Source: Rhodoferax sp. (GTDB lineage: Bacteria; Pseudomonadota; Gammaproteobacteria; Burkholderiales; Burkholderiaceae_C). From it: 64,000 nt of DNA. Under the pieces are notes generated by a model. The model did not search any database. It was not told the DNA's origin and saw nothing but the letters and a program-made list of their open reading frames with translations. A program made the translations under genes and the position numbers. Location: the NCBI GenBank assembly GCA_031291305.1, contig JARLJH010000058.1, positions 1 to 64,000 of the forward strand. Direction: 5' to 3'. Of this stretch, positions 8,900 to 17,988 are shown one piece after another (the first letter of the stretch is position 1; the number at the start of each line of letters is the position of its first letter).

Positions 8900-9889
8900 A
8901 TGAACAAGAAACTGGTGGCAATTGCTGTAATCGGACTGCTCGTCGTCAGCACTGGCAGTTACTTCGTCCTGACGCGCCAAGCAGGCGCATCGAACGAGAT
9001 CACCCTGCACGGCAACGTCGATATCCGCGAAGTCGAATTGGCCTTCCGCCAGCCCGGTCGCCTCGCCAAGCTGTATTTCGACGAGGGCGCAGCGGTCAAG
9101 CAAGGCCAGTTGCTGGCCGAACTCGACGCCAAACCTTATGAAGATGCACTCGCCGTCGCCAAGGCCAATCGTGCGCTGGCTGAAGCCGATCTGAACAAGG
9201 TGCGACACGGCTCTCGCGAGCAGGAGATCGCGCAGGCCGATGCGGCGGTACACCAAGCCACCGCCGCGCTGGCCGAAGCCGAACGGAATTTCACCCGTCA
9301 AAAAACACTCGCCGACAGCGACGCCGCCAGCGAACGCACATTTGATGCGGCGCGCAGCGCACGCGATCAGGCGCAGGCCGCGCTCAGCTCGGCGGAACAA
9401 GGCCTCGGCCTGCGCCGCGAAGGTTCGCGCAAGGAAGACATCGCCGCCGCCGAAGCCCGCTTCGCCGCCGCACAAGCACAATGGACACAAGCCGAAACCG
9501 CGCTCGCCGACACGCAGCTCATCGCACCCGCCGACGCACTGGTCTCAGTACGCGTGCGCGAAGTCGGCAGCATGGTCAGCAACGCTGCGCCTATCTACAC
9601 GCTGTCGCTGCAAGACCCGGTCTATGTGCGCGCCTACGTGAGCGGGCCGCAACTCACCAAGATCAAACCCGGTGGTGCGGTCACCGTCACGGCAGACGGT
9701 ACCAGCGAACGCTTCAAGGGCACCATCGGCTTCATCTCACCCAAGGCGGAATTCACGCCCAAATCGGTCGAGACAACCGAGCTTCGCACCGACCTCGTCT
9801 ACCGCGTGCGCGTTGTGCTCCCCGGTGCGGCGCACGCCTTGCGGCAGGGGATGCCGGTTTCGGTCACGGTTGACGAAGCAGGGCACTGA
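8900..9889 (+). CDS. HlyD-family periplasmic adaptor, YbhG-like
   Basis: 329 residues, close to E. coli YbhG (332). An N-terminal membrane anchor or signal (about 4-26) is followed by a lipoyl half (VELAFRQPGRL), a long Ala/Glu/Arg-rich coiled-coil hairpin (about 85-195) and a beta-barrel region. It should link the inner-membrane ABC exporter to the outer-membrane factor encoded at the end of the same operon. The gene begins 3 bp after the regulator stop, so they are co-transcribed. Codon use here (many TCG, GCG and CGC) differs in feel from the flanking genes; this was not quantified. Confidence 0.92.
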   Translation: MNKKLVAIAVIGLLVVSTGSYFVLTRQAGASNEITLHGNVDIREVELAFRQPGRLAKLYFDEGAAVKQGQLLAELDAKPYEDALAVAKANRALAEADLNKVRHGSREQEIAQADAAVHQATAALAEAERNFTRQKTLADSDAASERTFDAARSARDQAQAALSSAEQGLGLRREGSRKEDIAAAEARFAAAQAQWTQAETALADTQLIAPADALVSVRVREVGSMVSNAAPIYTLSLQDPVYVRAYVSGPQLTKIKPGGAVTVTADGTSERFKGTIGFISPKAEFTPKSVETTELRTDLVYRVRVVLPGAAHALRQGMPVSVTVDEAGH

Positions 9890-9910
9890 TCTCGCTGTTG
9901 CCATATCACC

Positions 9911-11650
9911 ATGTCTGATCTTTCCTGCCCCGCGCCGAGCATCGTCGTCCAGGGCGTCGTCAAGCGATTCCCTGGCGTGCTCGCACTCGTCGGCATCAGC
10001 GCCGACATCCTGCCCGGCCGGTTGACCGGCTTGGTCGGGCCAGACGGTGCCGGCAAGACAACGCTGATGCGGCTGATGGCCGGACTGTTGCACCCGAGCG
10101 AGGGTTCAATCAGCATCCTCGGACGCGACACGGTGCGCAACCAGGGTGAGCTCGCCCATCTCGTTGGTTACATGCCGCAGCGCTTTGGCCTCTACGAAGA
10201 TTTGTCGGTGATGGAAAACCTGACGCTTTATGCCGAGTTGCGCGCCATGCCATCCACTGAACGCAAGGCGCTGTTCGACCGCCTGCTCGAGTTCACGCGG
10301 CTCGGCCCGTTCACCGCGCGCCTTGCCGGAAAGCTCTCCGGCGGCATGAAACAGAAACTGGGGCTGGCCTGCGCCCTGATGGCGCGGCCGCCGGTGCTCC
10401 TGCTCGACGAACCGGGCGTCGGCGTCGACCCGGTCAGCCGGAAAGACCTCTGGCGCATGGTCGCAGAACTCACCAGTGACGGCATGGCCGTCCTCTGGTC
10501 GACCGCCTACCTTGACGAGGCCGAGCAATGCGATACCGTGCTGTTGCTCAACGAAGGCAAGCTGGAATTCGCCGGCCCGCCGCAGGAACTCACACGTACC
10601 CTCGAAGGGCGCAGCTATCGCATCGTTGATCCAGCGGGTGACCGCCGACATCTGCTGGCGCGCGCCCTTGACTTGCCGTCTATCAGTGACGGTGCCATTC
10701 AGGGACACTCGGTACGACTGGTGACGCGTGCTGGCGAATCAATTGAACCGGTGCGCGCACTGGCCGCCGAAGTCGGCGCACAAGTGGCCACCGTTGCGCC
10801 GCGTTTCGAAGATGCCTTCGTCGATCTGCTCGGCGGCGGTCCCGGTGGCACTTCAGCCATCGCCGAGTTGATGGAGCCGGTGCAGCTGGCGAGCAACATT
10901 GCTGTCTCGTGTGCCGACCTGACGCGCCGTTTTGGCAGTTTCACCGCCACCGACCACGTCAGTTTCGACGTGCGCCAAGGCGAAATTTTCGGCTTGCTCG
11001 GGCCGAATGGCGCAGGCAAATCGACGACTTTCAAGATGCTGTGCGGTCTGCTCAAACCGAGTGAAGGTTCGGCGCATGTCGTCGGACTGGACCTCGCCAA
11101 GGCGGCAAGCGCTGCCAAGAACCAGCTCGGCTATATGGCGCAGAAGTTTTCGCTCTACAGCCTGCTCTCGGTACGCCAGAATCTCGAATTTTCGGCCGGC
11201 GTCTACGGCCTTTCAGGCGCCGACAAAAAGGAGCGCATCGACGAGATGATCGAGGCCTTCGAACTTCAGCGCTTTCTCAATGCCGCGCCGGACGATCTGT
11301 CGCTTGGCTACAAGCAGCGTCTGGCTTTGGCCTGCGCGCTCATGCACCGCCCACCGGTACTCTTTCTCGACGAACCGACGTCCGGCGTCGACCCGATCAC
11401 GCGGCGCGAATTCTGGACGCATATCAACGGCCTAGTACGCAAGGGCGTGACCATCATGGTCACCACGCACTTCATGGACGAGGCCGAATACTGCGACCGC
11501 GTCGCGCTCATGTACCGTGGCAAGCTGATCGCGCTCGACACACCCGATGCGCTGAAGCAGCAAGTCGTCTCGCATGATGGTCACGAGCCAACGATGGAAG
11601 ACGCTTTCATTGGCTTGATCGAACGTGTCGACGCCGAGGATCAGCAATGA
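9911..11650 (+). CDS. Double ABC ATPase, YbhF-like
   Basis: 579 residues, matching E. coli YbhF (578), with two fused nucleotide-binding domains. NBD1 has Walker A GPDGAGKT, signature LSGGMKQKL and Walker B LLLDEPGVGVDP. NBD2 has GPNGAGKST, LSLGYKQRL and LFLDEPTSGVDP. The switch His is present in NBD2 (TTHFMDEAE), but NBD1 reads STAYLDEAE, so that site may be poorly catalytic; I believe this asymmetry is common in the family. It powers the two ABC-2 permeases encoded next. Its stop overlaps the next start by 4 bp. Confidence 0.94.
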   Translation: MSDLSCPAPSIVVQGVVKRFPGVLALVGISADILPGRLTGLVGPDGAGKTTLMRLMAGLLHPSEGSISILGRDTVRNQGELAHLVGYMPQRFGLYEDLSVMENLTLYAELRAMPSTERKALFDRLLEFTRLGPFTARLAGKLSGGMKQKLGLACALMARPPVLLLDEPGVGVDPVSRKDLWRMVAELTSDGMAVLWSTAYLDEAEQCDTVLLLNEGKLEFAGPPQELTRTLEGRSYRIVDPAGDRRHLLARALDLPSISDGAIQGHSVRLVTRAGESIEPVRALAAEVGAQVATVAPRFEDAFVDLLGGGPGGTSAIAELMEPVQLASNIAVSCADLTRRFGSFTATDHVSFDVRQGEIFGLLGPNGAGKSTTFKMLCGLLKPSEGSAHVVGLDLAKAASAAKNQLGYMAQKFSLYSLLSVRQNLEFSAGVYGLSGADKKERIDEMIEAFELQRFLNAAPDDLSLGYKQRLALACALMHRPPVLFLDEPTSGVDPITRREFWTHINGLVRKGVTIMVTTHFMDEAEYCDRVALMYRGKLIALDTPDALKQQVVSHDGHEPTMEDAFIGLIERVDAEDQQ

Positions 11651-12780
11651 GCACATCGCCCTCTTCCGGCATCAAACTACGCCGCCTCGTTGCCATCGCA
11701 CGCAAAGAGACGTACCAGATCTTCCGCGACCCATCGACACTGCTCGTCGCCTTCGTCCTGCCGATCGTGATGCTGTTCCTGTTTGCCTACGCGGTGTCGC
11801 TCGACACGCGCAACGTGCGCATCGGCGTCGTGCTCGAATCGGATAGCGAAGCAGCACAGTCACTGGCCGCTGCTTTTTCCGGCAGCCGCTATTTCTCGGT
11901 CATGCCCGCGCGCGACCGGCGCGAGGTCGAGTCGCAGGTGATCGCTGGCCACCTGCGCGGTTTTGTGGTCATTCCGCAGGATTTCACCAGTCGCCTACAA
12001 CGCGGCCAGAGGAATGCACTGGTGCAGATCATCACCGACGGCACGCAACCGAACACCGCGACCTTCGTCGCCAACTACGCCCAAGGCGTCGTCAGCAACT
12101 GGGCGACGGCACACATCGCCGGCGTCGCGCCGGCCATTGGTATCCAGCCGCGCTTCTGGTTCAACGCCGAGATGGAAAGTCGGCGCGCGCTGATCCCCGG
12201 CGCGCTGTCGATCATCATGACCATCATTGGCACGTTGCTCACGGCGCTGGTCGTCGCGCGCGAGTGGGAGCGCGGAACGATGGAGGGCATTTTCTCGACG
12301 CCAGCGACGGTGCTCGAAATCCTGCTCGGCAAACTGCTGCCCTACTTCTGCCTCGGCCTGATCGCCGTCAGCGTCAGCACCATGCTCGCCGTCTGGGTCT
12401 TTGGCGTGCCGCTGCGCGGCTCGGTGTTGACCTTGCTGCTGCTCGCTTCGGTCTTCCTGATCCCGGCACTCGGACAGGGGCTGCTGATTTCCACCATCGC
12501 ACGCAACCAGTTCATCGCCGCACAACTGGCGCTGATCTCGGGTTTCCTGCCCGCCTTCCTGCTCTCCGGGTTCCTGTTCGAGATCCGTTCAATGCCGCGC
12601 GTCATCCAGATCCTCACGTATATCGTACCGGCGCGCTACTTCAATGCCGGCTTACAGACGGTCTTCCTCGCTGGCGATGTCTGGTCACTGATCCTGCCGT
12701 GCATCGGCGCCATGTTGCTGCTCGGCCTGATTCTGTTTGCCCTCGTCGTACGCAAGACGCGCAAGAGTCTGGAGGTCTGA
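11647..12780 (+). CDS. ABC-2 type permease, YbhS-like
   Basis: 377 residues, the same length as E. coli YbhS. An N-terminal transmembrane helix (about 33-53) is followed by a large periplasmic domain (about 55-175) and a cluster of five helices. The motif AREWERGTMEGIFSTP before the second helix is typical of ABC-2 drug/lipid exporters. It overlaps the ATPase stop (ATGA) and is followed after 1 bp by a second permease, so a heterodimeric channel is expected. Related systems are implicated in antibiotic export and Na+/Li+ efflux; the substrate here is unknown. Confidence 0.92.
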   Translation: MSTSPSSGIKLRRLVAIARKETYQIFRDPSTLLVAFVLPIVMLFLFAYAVSLDTRNVRIGVVLESDSEAAQSLAAAFSGSRYFSVMPARDRREVESQVIAGHLRGFVVIPQDFTSRLQRGQRNALVQIITDGTQPNTATFVANYAQGVVSNWATAHIAGVAPAIGIQPRFWFNAEMESRRALIPGALSIIMTIIGTLLTALVVAREWERGTMEGIFSTPATVLEILLGKLLPYFCLGLIAVSVSTMLAVWVFGVPLRGSVLTLLLLASVFLIPALGQGLLISTIARNQFIAAQLALISGFLPAFLLSGFLFEIRSMPRVIQILTYIVPARYFNAGLQTVFLAGDVWSLILPCIGAMLLLGLILFALVVRKTRKSLEV

Positions 12781-12781
12781 C

Positions 12782-13897
12782 ATGCACGCCCCAATGCAAA
12801 GACTTATTCGCCTGCGCGCCCAGATCGTCAAGGAACTGCTGTGCCTGCTGCGTGACCCAAAGAGCCGCATGGTGATGATCGGACCGCCGCTCATCCAGTT
12901 GCTGGTGTTCTCCTTTGCCGTCACACTGGAAGTCAAACACGTCGACGTCGCGCTGCTCAATCGCGATACCGGTGGCGCCGCCATCGAACTGGTGCAGCAG
13001 ATCGAGGCGTCCGATCTCGTTGACAGCATACGGGTTGCTGGCAGCGAACGCGCGCTGGCCGCAATGATCGACACGCAGCAGGTATTGGCCGGCGTGGTCA
13101 TTCCCGAAACCTTCTCGCGCGATATCGCGCAGGGGAAGAGCGGTACGGTGCAGATCATCGTCGACGGCCGCAAGGCCAACGCCGGACAAATCGCGCTCGG
13201 CTATCTACAAACAATCACCGGCAATGTCGCAACCACGCTGAGGCCAGCCAGTGGCAGCGAACTGGCGACTGTGCGCCACTGGTTCAACCCCAACCTGATC
13301 TACCGCTGGTACGTTGTGCCCAGTCTCGCCGGCATCCTCGTCACGCTGATTGCACTGATGATCACCGCGCTGTCGATCGCCCGCGAGCGCGAACTCGGCA
13401 CCTTCGACCAACTGCTCGTTTCGCCTTGCACACCAACTGAGATCATCGTCGCCAAGGCGATCCCCGCCTTCCTCGTTGGTACTGCGCTTGCCCTGGTGAT
13501 GATGGGCGCTGGCGTCTTCCTGTTCGGCATCCCGTTCACCGGTTCGTTCAGCCTGCTGCTCCTGTGTTTGATGCTCTTCATCCTCTCATTGGTCGGCATC
13601 GGGCTGATGATTTCGTCGATCTGCTCGACGCAGCAACAGGCCATTCTCGGCACCTTCGCCATCGTCGTCCCGGCCATCATCATGTCCGGCTTTGCCACGC
13701 CGGTCGAAAACATGCCGGTCGCGCTGCAATGGCTGGCGCAGTGCATTCCGCTCAAGCACTTTCTGATCATCCTGCAAGGCAGCTTTCTCAAGGCACTGCC
13801 GCCCGCCGACGTGTTTGCCAATGCTTGGCCGATGGCCGTCATTGCTGCCGTCACGCTGACGCTGGCCACCTTGTTCGTCCGCAGCAAGCTCCAATGA
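12782..13897 (+). CDS. ABC-2 type permease, YbhR-like
   Basis: 371 residues from the ATG at 12782, one base after the previous stop. A frame open from 12737 overlaps the previous gene and is not preferred. Same architecture as its neighbour: one N-terminal helix, a periplasmic domain, then five helices, with ARERELGTFDQLLVSP before helix two. It pairs with the YbhS-like subunit. The stop overlaps the next ATG (ATGA), so the outer-membrane factor is translationally coupled. Confidence 0.91.
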   Translation: MHAPMQRLIRLRAQIVKELLCLLRDPKSRMVMIGPPLIQLLVFSFAVTLEVKHVDVALLNRDTGGAAIELVQQIEASDLVDSIRVAGSERALAAMIDTQQVLAGVVIPETFSRDIAQGKSGTVQIIVDGRKANAGQIALGYLQTITGNVATTLRPASGSELATVRHWFNPNLIYRWYVVPSLAGILVTLIALMITALSIARERELGTFDQLLVSPCTPTEIIVAKAIPAFLVGTALALVMMGAGVFLFGIPFTGSFSLLLLCLMLFILSLVGIGLMISSICSTQQQAILGTFAIVVPAIIMSGFATPVENMPVALQWLAQCIPLKHFLIILQGSFLKALPPADVFANAWPMAVIAAVTLTLATLFVRSKLQ

Positions 13898-15366
13898 GGT
13901 TCACGATGGAATCCTGTTTATTCTCTAGCATGCACCGCCGCTTGACGGCAACCGCTCTTCCGCTCGCCATCCCCGTGCTACTCGCTGCCTGTGCCGTTGT
14001 CGGCCCTGAGCATGAAGTACCAGTGGTCGCCACCGGTTCCGGCTGGACATCACCCGCCCAAGGCCACGTCGATACTGCCGCCCTCGCTACCTGGTGGAAG
14101 AGCTTTGGCGACGCCGATCTCGAACGCGTGGTCGAACAGACGCTGGCGAATAACCTCGATCTGCGTCAGGCCGACCTGGCCATTGAAGCAGCGCGCGCAC
14201 AACTCGGTCGCGCCGAGGTCAACACCATGCCCGTCGTGACGGCGAAGGGCAGCGCGCAACGTTACCGCACCAGCTTGAACAGCCCCGAGTACAACCCACA
14301 ACGCTCACTCAATCAGACCGTCTACGACGCCGGGCTCGACGCCAGTTGGGAAATCGACCTCTTCGGTTCGCTGCGCCGACAGCGCGAATCGGCGCAGGCC
14401 GCCGTGCAGATGAGCGAGGCGGATGCCACCGCCCTGCGCACCAGTCTCGCCGCCGAAACGGCGCGCACCTATTTCACCCTGCGTGGTGCACAGCGCGAGC
14501 TCGTGGCGCGGCAAGCCTCGGCCAAGGCATTGCAAGACATCTTTGCACTGGTGCAAAAGCGCCAGCAGGCTGGCGACCTGTCGACGGCCGAGGTTGAACG
14601 TGCTCAGGCGCGGCTCGATCAAGCACGCGCCCTGCTGCCAGACATCGAAGCACGCCGTGAAGCAGCGGCCATCGCACTGGGATTGCTGACCGGCGGTCTG
14701 CCCGAATCGCAACGCTCGCTCACGACCTCGCCCGGCAGCGACCTTGTTCTGCACGCCATACCGGTTGGCGAACGCGCCGACATCCTGCGCCGACGACCTG
14801 ACATTGCCAGCGCTGAACGCAAGCTAGCCGCGGCCACCGCTGACACCGGCGCAGCCACCGCCGAACTGTTCCCCAAACTGACGATCTCGGCGAGCGCGGG
14901 CTTTCGCGCCCTGAGCGATTTCGACCTTATCGACAGCGACAGTCGGCGCAGTTCGCTCCTGCCGCTGATTTCCTGGCGCATCTTCGACGGCGGCCGCGTA
15001 CGCGCCGAAATCCGCGCTGCCGAGGCACGCCAGAAATCCGCCGCCATCGGTTACGAAAAAGCGGTGCTCGCCGCGCTCTCCGACGCCGAAAAAGCGCTCA
15101 GCCAATACCAGCACGCACTGCAAACCATCGCGGCACAGGAAACCGCCATCGCCAGCACGGCGCGCGCCGCCAAGACCACACACCGCCGCTATGAACTCGG
15201 CGATGTCTCCCTGGCCGACGCGCTCGACGCCGACCGTGAACTCGCCGATCAGCAGACCGGGCTCGCTCTGTCGCGCGCCAGCGCTGCATCGGACATGGTC
15301 ACACTGTATAAGGCGCTGGGTGGGGGATGGGAAAAAGATCCTGATCGTGGCGAGCGTTCAAATTAA
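13894..15366 (+). CDS. NodT-type outer-membrane efflux lipoprotein
   Basis: 490 residues from the ATG that overlaps the permease stop; Mets at 13906 and 13930 are alternatives. A signal peptide ends in a lipobox (VLLAAC), so the mature protein is lipidated at Cys. Two OEP (TolC-like) repeats follow, with the typical WWKSFGDADLERVVEQTLANN near the start and ELFPKLTISASAGFRAL in the middle. It provides the outer-membrane exit duct for the ABC exporter. E. coli ybhGFSR lacks such a gene in its operon, so this tripartite set is self-contained. Confidence 0.93.
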   Translation: MRFTMESCLFSSMHRRLTATALPLAIPVLLAACAVVGPEHEVPVVATGSGWTSPAQGHVDTAALATWWKSFGDADLERVVEQTLANNLDLRQADLAIEAARAQLGRAEVNTMPVVTAKGSAQRYRTSLNSPEYNPQRSLNQTVYDAGLDASWEIDLFGSLRRQRESAQAAVQMSEADATALRTSLAAETARTYFTLRGAQRELVARQASAKALQDIFALVQKRQQAGDLSTAEVERAQARLDQARALLPDIEARREAAAIALGLLTGGLPESQRSLTTSPGSDLVLHAIPVGERADILRRRPDIASAERKLAAATADTGAATAELFPKLTISASAGFRALSDFDLIDSDSRRSSLLPLISWRIFDGGRVRAEIRAAEARQKSAAIGYEKAVLAALSDAEKALSQYQHALQTIAAQETAIASTARAAKTTHRRYELGDVSLADALDADRELADQQTGLALSRASAASDMVTLYKALGGGWEKDPDRGERSN

Positions 15367-15390
15367 ACCATCAGTACGCGTTGAATTTTG

Positions 15391-15441
15391 ACAAAGGCCG
15401 ATAGTCAGCAAGGGCTGGCCGTGAATATGGTCGAGTGCTGA
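15391..15441 (+). pseudogene. Remnant of an sdaA 3' end
   Basis: In one frame this reads TKADSQQGLAVNMVEC then TGA. sdaA at 7740-7770 ends [10 protein letters not shown] then TGA. Over the last 33 nt 25 bases match, and most differences past the first few bases fall at third codon positions, the pattern of a homologous coding sequence rather than a recent copy. It has no start codon. It marks the right border of the efflux block. Confidence 0.7.
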
Positions 15442-15445
15442 GGGC

Positions 15446-15982
15446 TCAGCCGTTCAGGCACACCTCGGCCGCCGGTATCGCTGTCACACGCGGGCCAAAA
15501 CTGCCCAGATGGGCCAAGGTGGTGTTGTGGTGGGTTGAAATCCGCGCAGCGGACAGCACACCGTTGTCCACGGTGCTGTGGCCATCTGACACCAGCGTTA
15601 CCGGGTAGCCCCGAGCCAGCGCCACACGCACGGTGGTGTCCACACAGAACTCACTTTGCAAGCCACAGACCATCAAGCGATCCACACCGCGCGAAGTCAG
15701 TACCTCCTGCAGATCGGTGTGGTGGAACGAATCACAAGCGGTTTTGCGAATCCGCAAGTCAGTTTCACTCACCTGCAAGCGTGCATCCAGCTGCCAGCCG
15801 TCGGTGCCCAACTGCAGTGACCCATCGTCCTCATGTTGAATCAGAATCACCGGTGCACCTACCGCTCGGGCCTTAGCCGACATGGTGTTGATGCGGTCAA
15901 TGACCAGCTCAATGTCATAGGCGGCATCGTCACCACAACACAGGGCCTGCTGAACATCAATGATCAAGAGCGCTGAAGCCAC
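15446..15982 (-). CDS. Isochorismatase-like cysteine hydrolase
   Basis: 178 residues starting at a GTG with ribosome site GAGAGG nine bases upstream; the longer open frame to 16360 overlaps the neighbour and is rejected. The N-terminus (ASALLIIDVQQAL) carries the catalytic Asp. Lys and Cys are in RIRKTACDSFHHTDL and VCGLQSEFCVDTTVR, giving the Asp-Lys-Cys triad. Family members hydrolyse amides or enol ethers such as nicotinamide, N-carbamoyl compounds or isochorismate; the substrate is not evident. It lies 13 bp behind the D-amino-acid deaminase-like gene, in one operon. Confidence 0.88.
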   Translation of the reverse strand: MASALLIIDVQQALCCGDDAAYDIELVIDRINTMSAKARAVGAPVILIQHEDDGSLQLGTDGWQLDARLQVSETDLRIRKTACDSFHHTDLQEVLTSRGVDRLMVCGLQSEFCVDTTVRVALARGYPVTLVSDGHSTVDNGVLSAARISTHHNTTLAHLGSFGPRVTAIPAAEVCLNG

Positions 15983-15995
15983 AGGTGTGTTCCTC

Positions 15996-17291
15996 TCAAA
16001 AAAAAGTCGCCACCGCATCCACCACGTTGTAATCCACATCCACCAGCGGCATCCAGCGCCATTTGTCAAAGGTGGTGCAGGGGTGCGAGATGCCCAGGCA
16101 CACCCGGTCGCCCACTTGTAGCGCCTGTAACAGCGGCCCGTCACCCTGCAGATAGGCATGCTGGTCGTTAAGCTTGGTGATGCGCCAGTCTGCAGGCACC
16201 GCCTGCAGCTCACGCGTGCCGCGCGGACAGACCAGCAGCGGCGTGGGCAGATCCACGTCGTAAGAGACGTCGCGTTTGCCCACCGCCAGAATCGCCAGCC
16301 CCGGCTCGGGGCAGGACTGCACGCTGGCCCAGACTTCCAGCGCCGCCTCCAGCCCGGCACCGCAGCCGGTACGCTGCGCCACGGCGCTCATCATGCGTTG
16401 GTAACTGCCTTGATCGTGCGTGACGTAGCAGCCGCTGCGCAGCAGGCCGGTGACAGGGCGATTCAGTTGCAGCTTCAGCCCCGGCACCACCAGGTCAAAA
16501 ATGGCCGAGCCCCCGGCGGTCAGCAGCACCTCATCGGTATCAAACAGGTCTTGCGCGTCACACGCGCGCGCCACGGCTTGCACCAGTTCCATGAGATGGC
16601 TGACATAGGACTCGTCTTCCGCGCTCTGGCCGCTGGCGGCTAGGCCTTCGTAGCATTCGATACCCACCAGATGCACCGCCGCGCTCTCATGCAGCCATTC
16701 GGCCAGGTTCAACGCCTGCGCCAGCGTGCGGCAGCCGGTGCGCCCGCCGCTCACACCGACTTCCAGCAGCACCTCAAAAGCCGGGGCGACTGGGTGCTGT
16801 TGCCGCCAATCCTCAATCAATCCCAGTTGCGCCACCGAGTCCACCAGAAAGATCACCCGCAGCTCAGGGTTGGTCTGTTTCATGGTGTTGATGGCAGTCA
16901 AATCCACCTCGGCAAAGACCTGATTGGCAATCAGGCAGGCCTGAGTGCCTGCCGCCACGCCGATGCCCGCCTGCGTGACCGTGGCAAAGGTCATGCCCCA
17001 GGCACCGGCGTCGAGTTGGCGGCGAAACAGTCGGGGCGACATGCTGGTTTTGCCGTGTGGCGCCAGACCGAGGCCACGGCTGGCGGCAAAGTCCTGCATC
17101 CAGGCCAGGTTATGCTGCATCACGTCGCGCTTGATCACCGCCAGCGGCAAGGGCAAGTCACCGTTCAGGACATTCCAGCCCTGCGTGCCGATGTGCGTTA
17201 GATGCAACGGCACGCTGCTGTGCGGAAAGCCTTTGAAAGTGTGATCGATGAGCGGATCTAGCAACGGGAACATGTGCCGATTTGCTTTCAA
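15996..17291 (-). CDS. D-serine deaminase / D-threonine aldolase-like PLP enzyme
   Basis: 431 residues of the fold-type III (alanine racemase-like) PLP family. The N-terminal TIM barrel carries the PLP lysine in APHGKTSMSP. The C-terminal beta domain has the metal-binding HPC in LGISHPCTTFDKW, as in eukaryotic-type D-serine dehydratases and D-threonine aldolases. A PLP-dependent deaminase or aldolase acting on D- or hydroxy-amino acids is expected; the exact substrate is unknown. It is followed by an isochorismatase-like hydrolase. A copy of the dispersed 50-bp element covers its start and promoter region. Confidence 0.88.
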   Translation of the reverse strand: MKANRHMFPLLDPLIDHTFKGFPHSSVPLHLTHIGTQGWNVLNGDLPLPLAVIKRDVMQHNLAWMQDFAASRGLGLAPHGKTSMSPRLFRRQLDAGAWGMTFATVTQAGIGVAAGTQACLIANQVFAEVDLTAINTMKQTNPELRVIFLVDSVAQLGLIEDWRQQHPVAPAFEVLLEVGVSGGRTGCRTLAQALNLAEWLHESAAVHLVGIECYEGLAASGQSAEDESYVSHLMELVQAVARACDAQDLFDTDEVLLTAGGSAIFDLVVPGLKLQLNRPVTGLLRSGCYVTHDQGSYQRMMSAVAQRTGCGAGLEAALEVWASVQSCPEPGLAILAVGKRDVSYDVDLPTPLLVCPRGTRELQAVPADWRITKLNDQHAYLQGDGPLLQALQVGDRVCLGISHPCTTFDKWRWMPLVDVDYNVVDAVATFF

Positions 17292-17337
17292 TTAAATAGC
17301 AGCAAGCGCTTTTCCAATGAGGGCTTAAGGTCAATTT
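17288..17337 (-). repeat. Dispersed 50-bp element at the start of the PLP-enzyme gene
   Basis: On the minus strand it shows TGACCT, AAGCCC, GCGC and GCTATTTAATT at the consensus spacing. It occupies the short gap before the gene and overlaps its first codon, so it may carry its promoter or leader. Confidence 0.7.
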
Positions 17338-17379
17338 CCCTTGCACCCCCTGCAGCACCAGGCCTGCGGCTGCCTCAGA

Positions 17380-17979
17380 TCAGACCGGCCAGACGACGCC
17401 GTTGTCGTTCAGGATGGCATCCAACGGCAGGTCGTGCGGCTCAGGCTCAAAGTCTGGCAGAAAGTCGGGACCAAAGCCCAGGCCCACGGTAAATGGTCGG
17501 GGGTTCAGGCCAGCCAACATGCGGTCATAAAAGCCACCGCCGTAGCCCAACCGGTAGCCACCAGCGGCGTAGCCCACGCAGGCCACAAACAGCAAGGTTG
17601 GCGTGATGACCTCGGTATCTTTGGGTTTAGGTATGCCGTAAGCATCGTCTTCCATAGGGCAGCCGGGGTACCACGTGTGAAAAGTCATGGTTTTATGAAC
17701 TTTATCCACCACGGGTAGTCCAATCTTGCGCAGTTGCGGGCGCTCAACCAGTTCTCCGTCTTCTTTCCAGCGGTGCAGCGCTGGCAGTGGATCGAACTCT
17801 CCCTTGATGGGCCAGTAGGCGCCGATCACCGTGTCGGGACGCCCCACCAGCCAGATACGCATGACGCGGCGCAATAGAGCCACCCGCTGTTCGCGATCAG
17901 GGAGGTGCAGACGCTGCTCAAGAAGTTGCTGGCGCAAAGCCTTTTTGGCCTGCGCACGTTGTTCATCAGAGTTATTCAT
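17380..17979 (-). CDS. 5-formyltetrahydrofolate cyclo-ligase
   Basis: Converts 5-formyl-THF to methenyl-THF using ATP; cytosolic. 199 residues from MNNSDEQRAQAKKALRQQLL; the longer frame to 18243 overlaps the divergent gene and is rejected. Conserved features are IGAYWPIKGEFD and the phosphate-binding GGYRLGYGGGFYDRML near the C-terminus. It starts 9 bp from the divergent transglycosylase start, so the two genes share a very compact promoter region. Confidence 0.93.
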   Translation of the reverse strand: MNNSDEQRAQAKKALRQQLLEQRLHLPDREQRVALLRRVMRIWLVGRPDTVIGAYWPIKGEFDPLPALHRWKEDGELVERPQLRKIGLPVVDKVHKTMTFHTWYPGCPMEDDAYGIPKPKDTEVITPTLLFVACVGYAAGGYRLGYGGGFYDRMLAGLNPRPFTVGLGFGPDFLPDFEPEPHDLPLDAILNDNGVVWPV

Positions 17980-17988
17980 AATCTCCAC

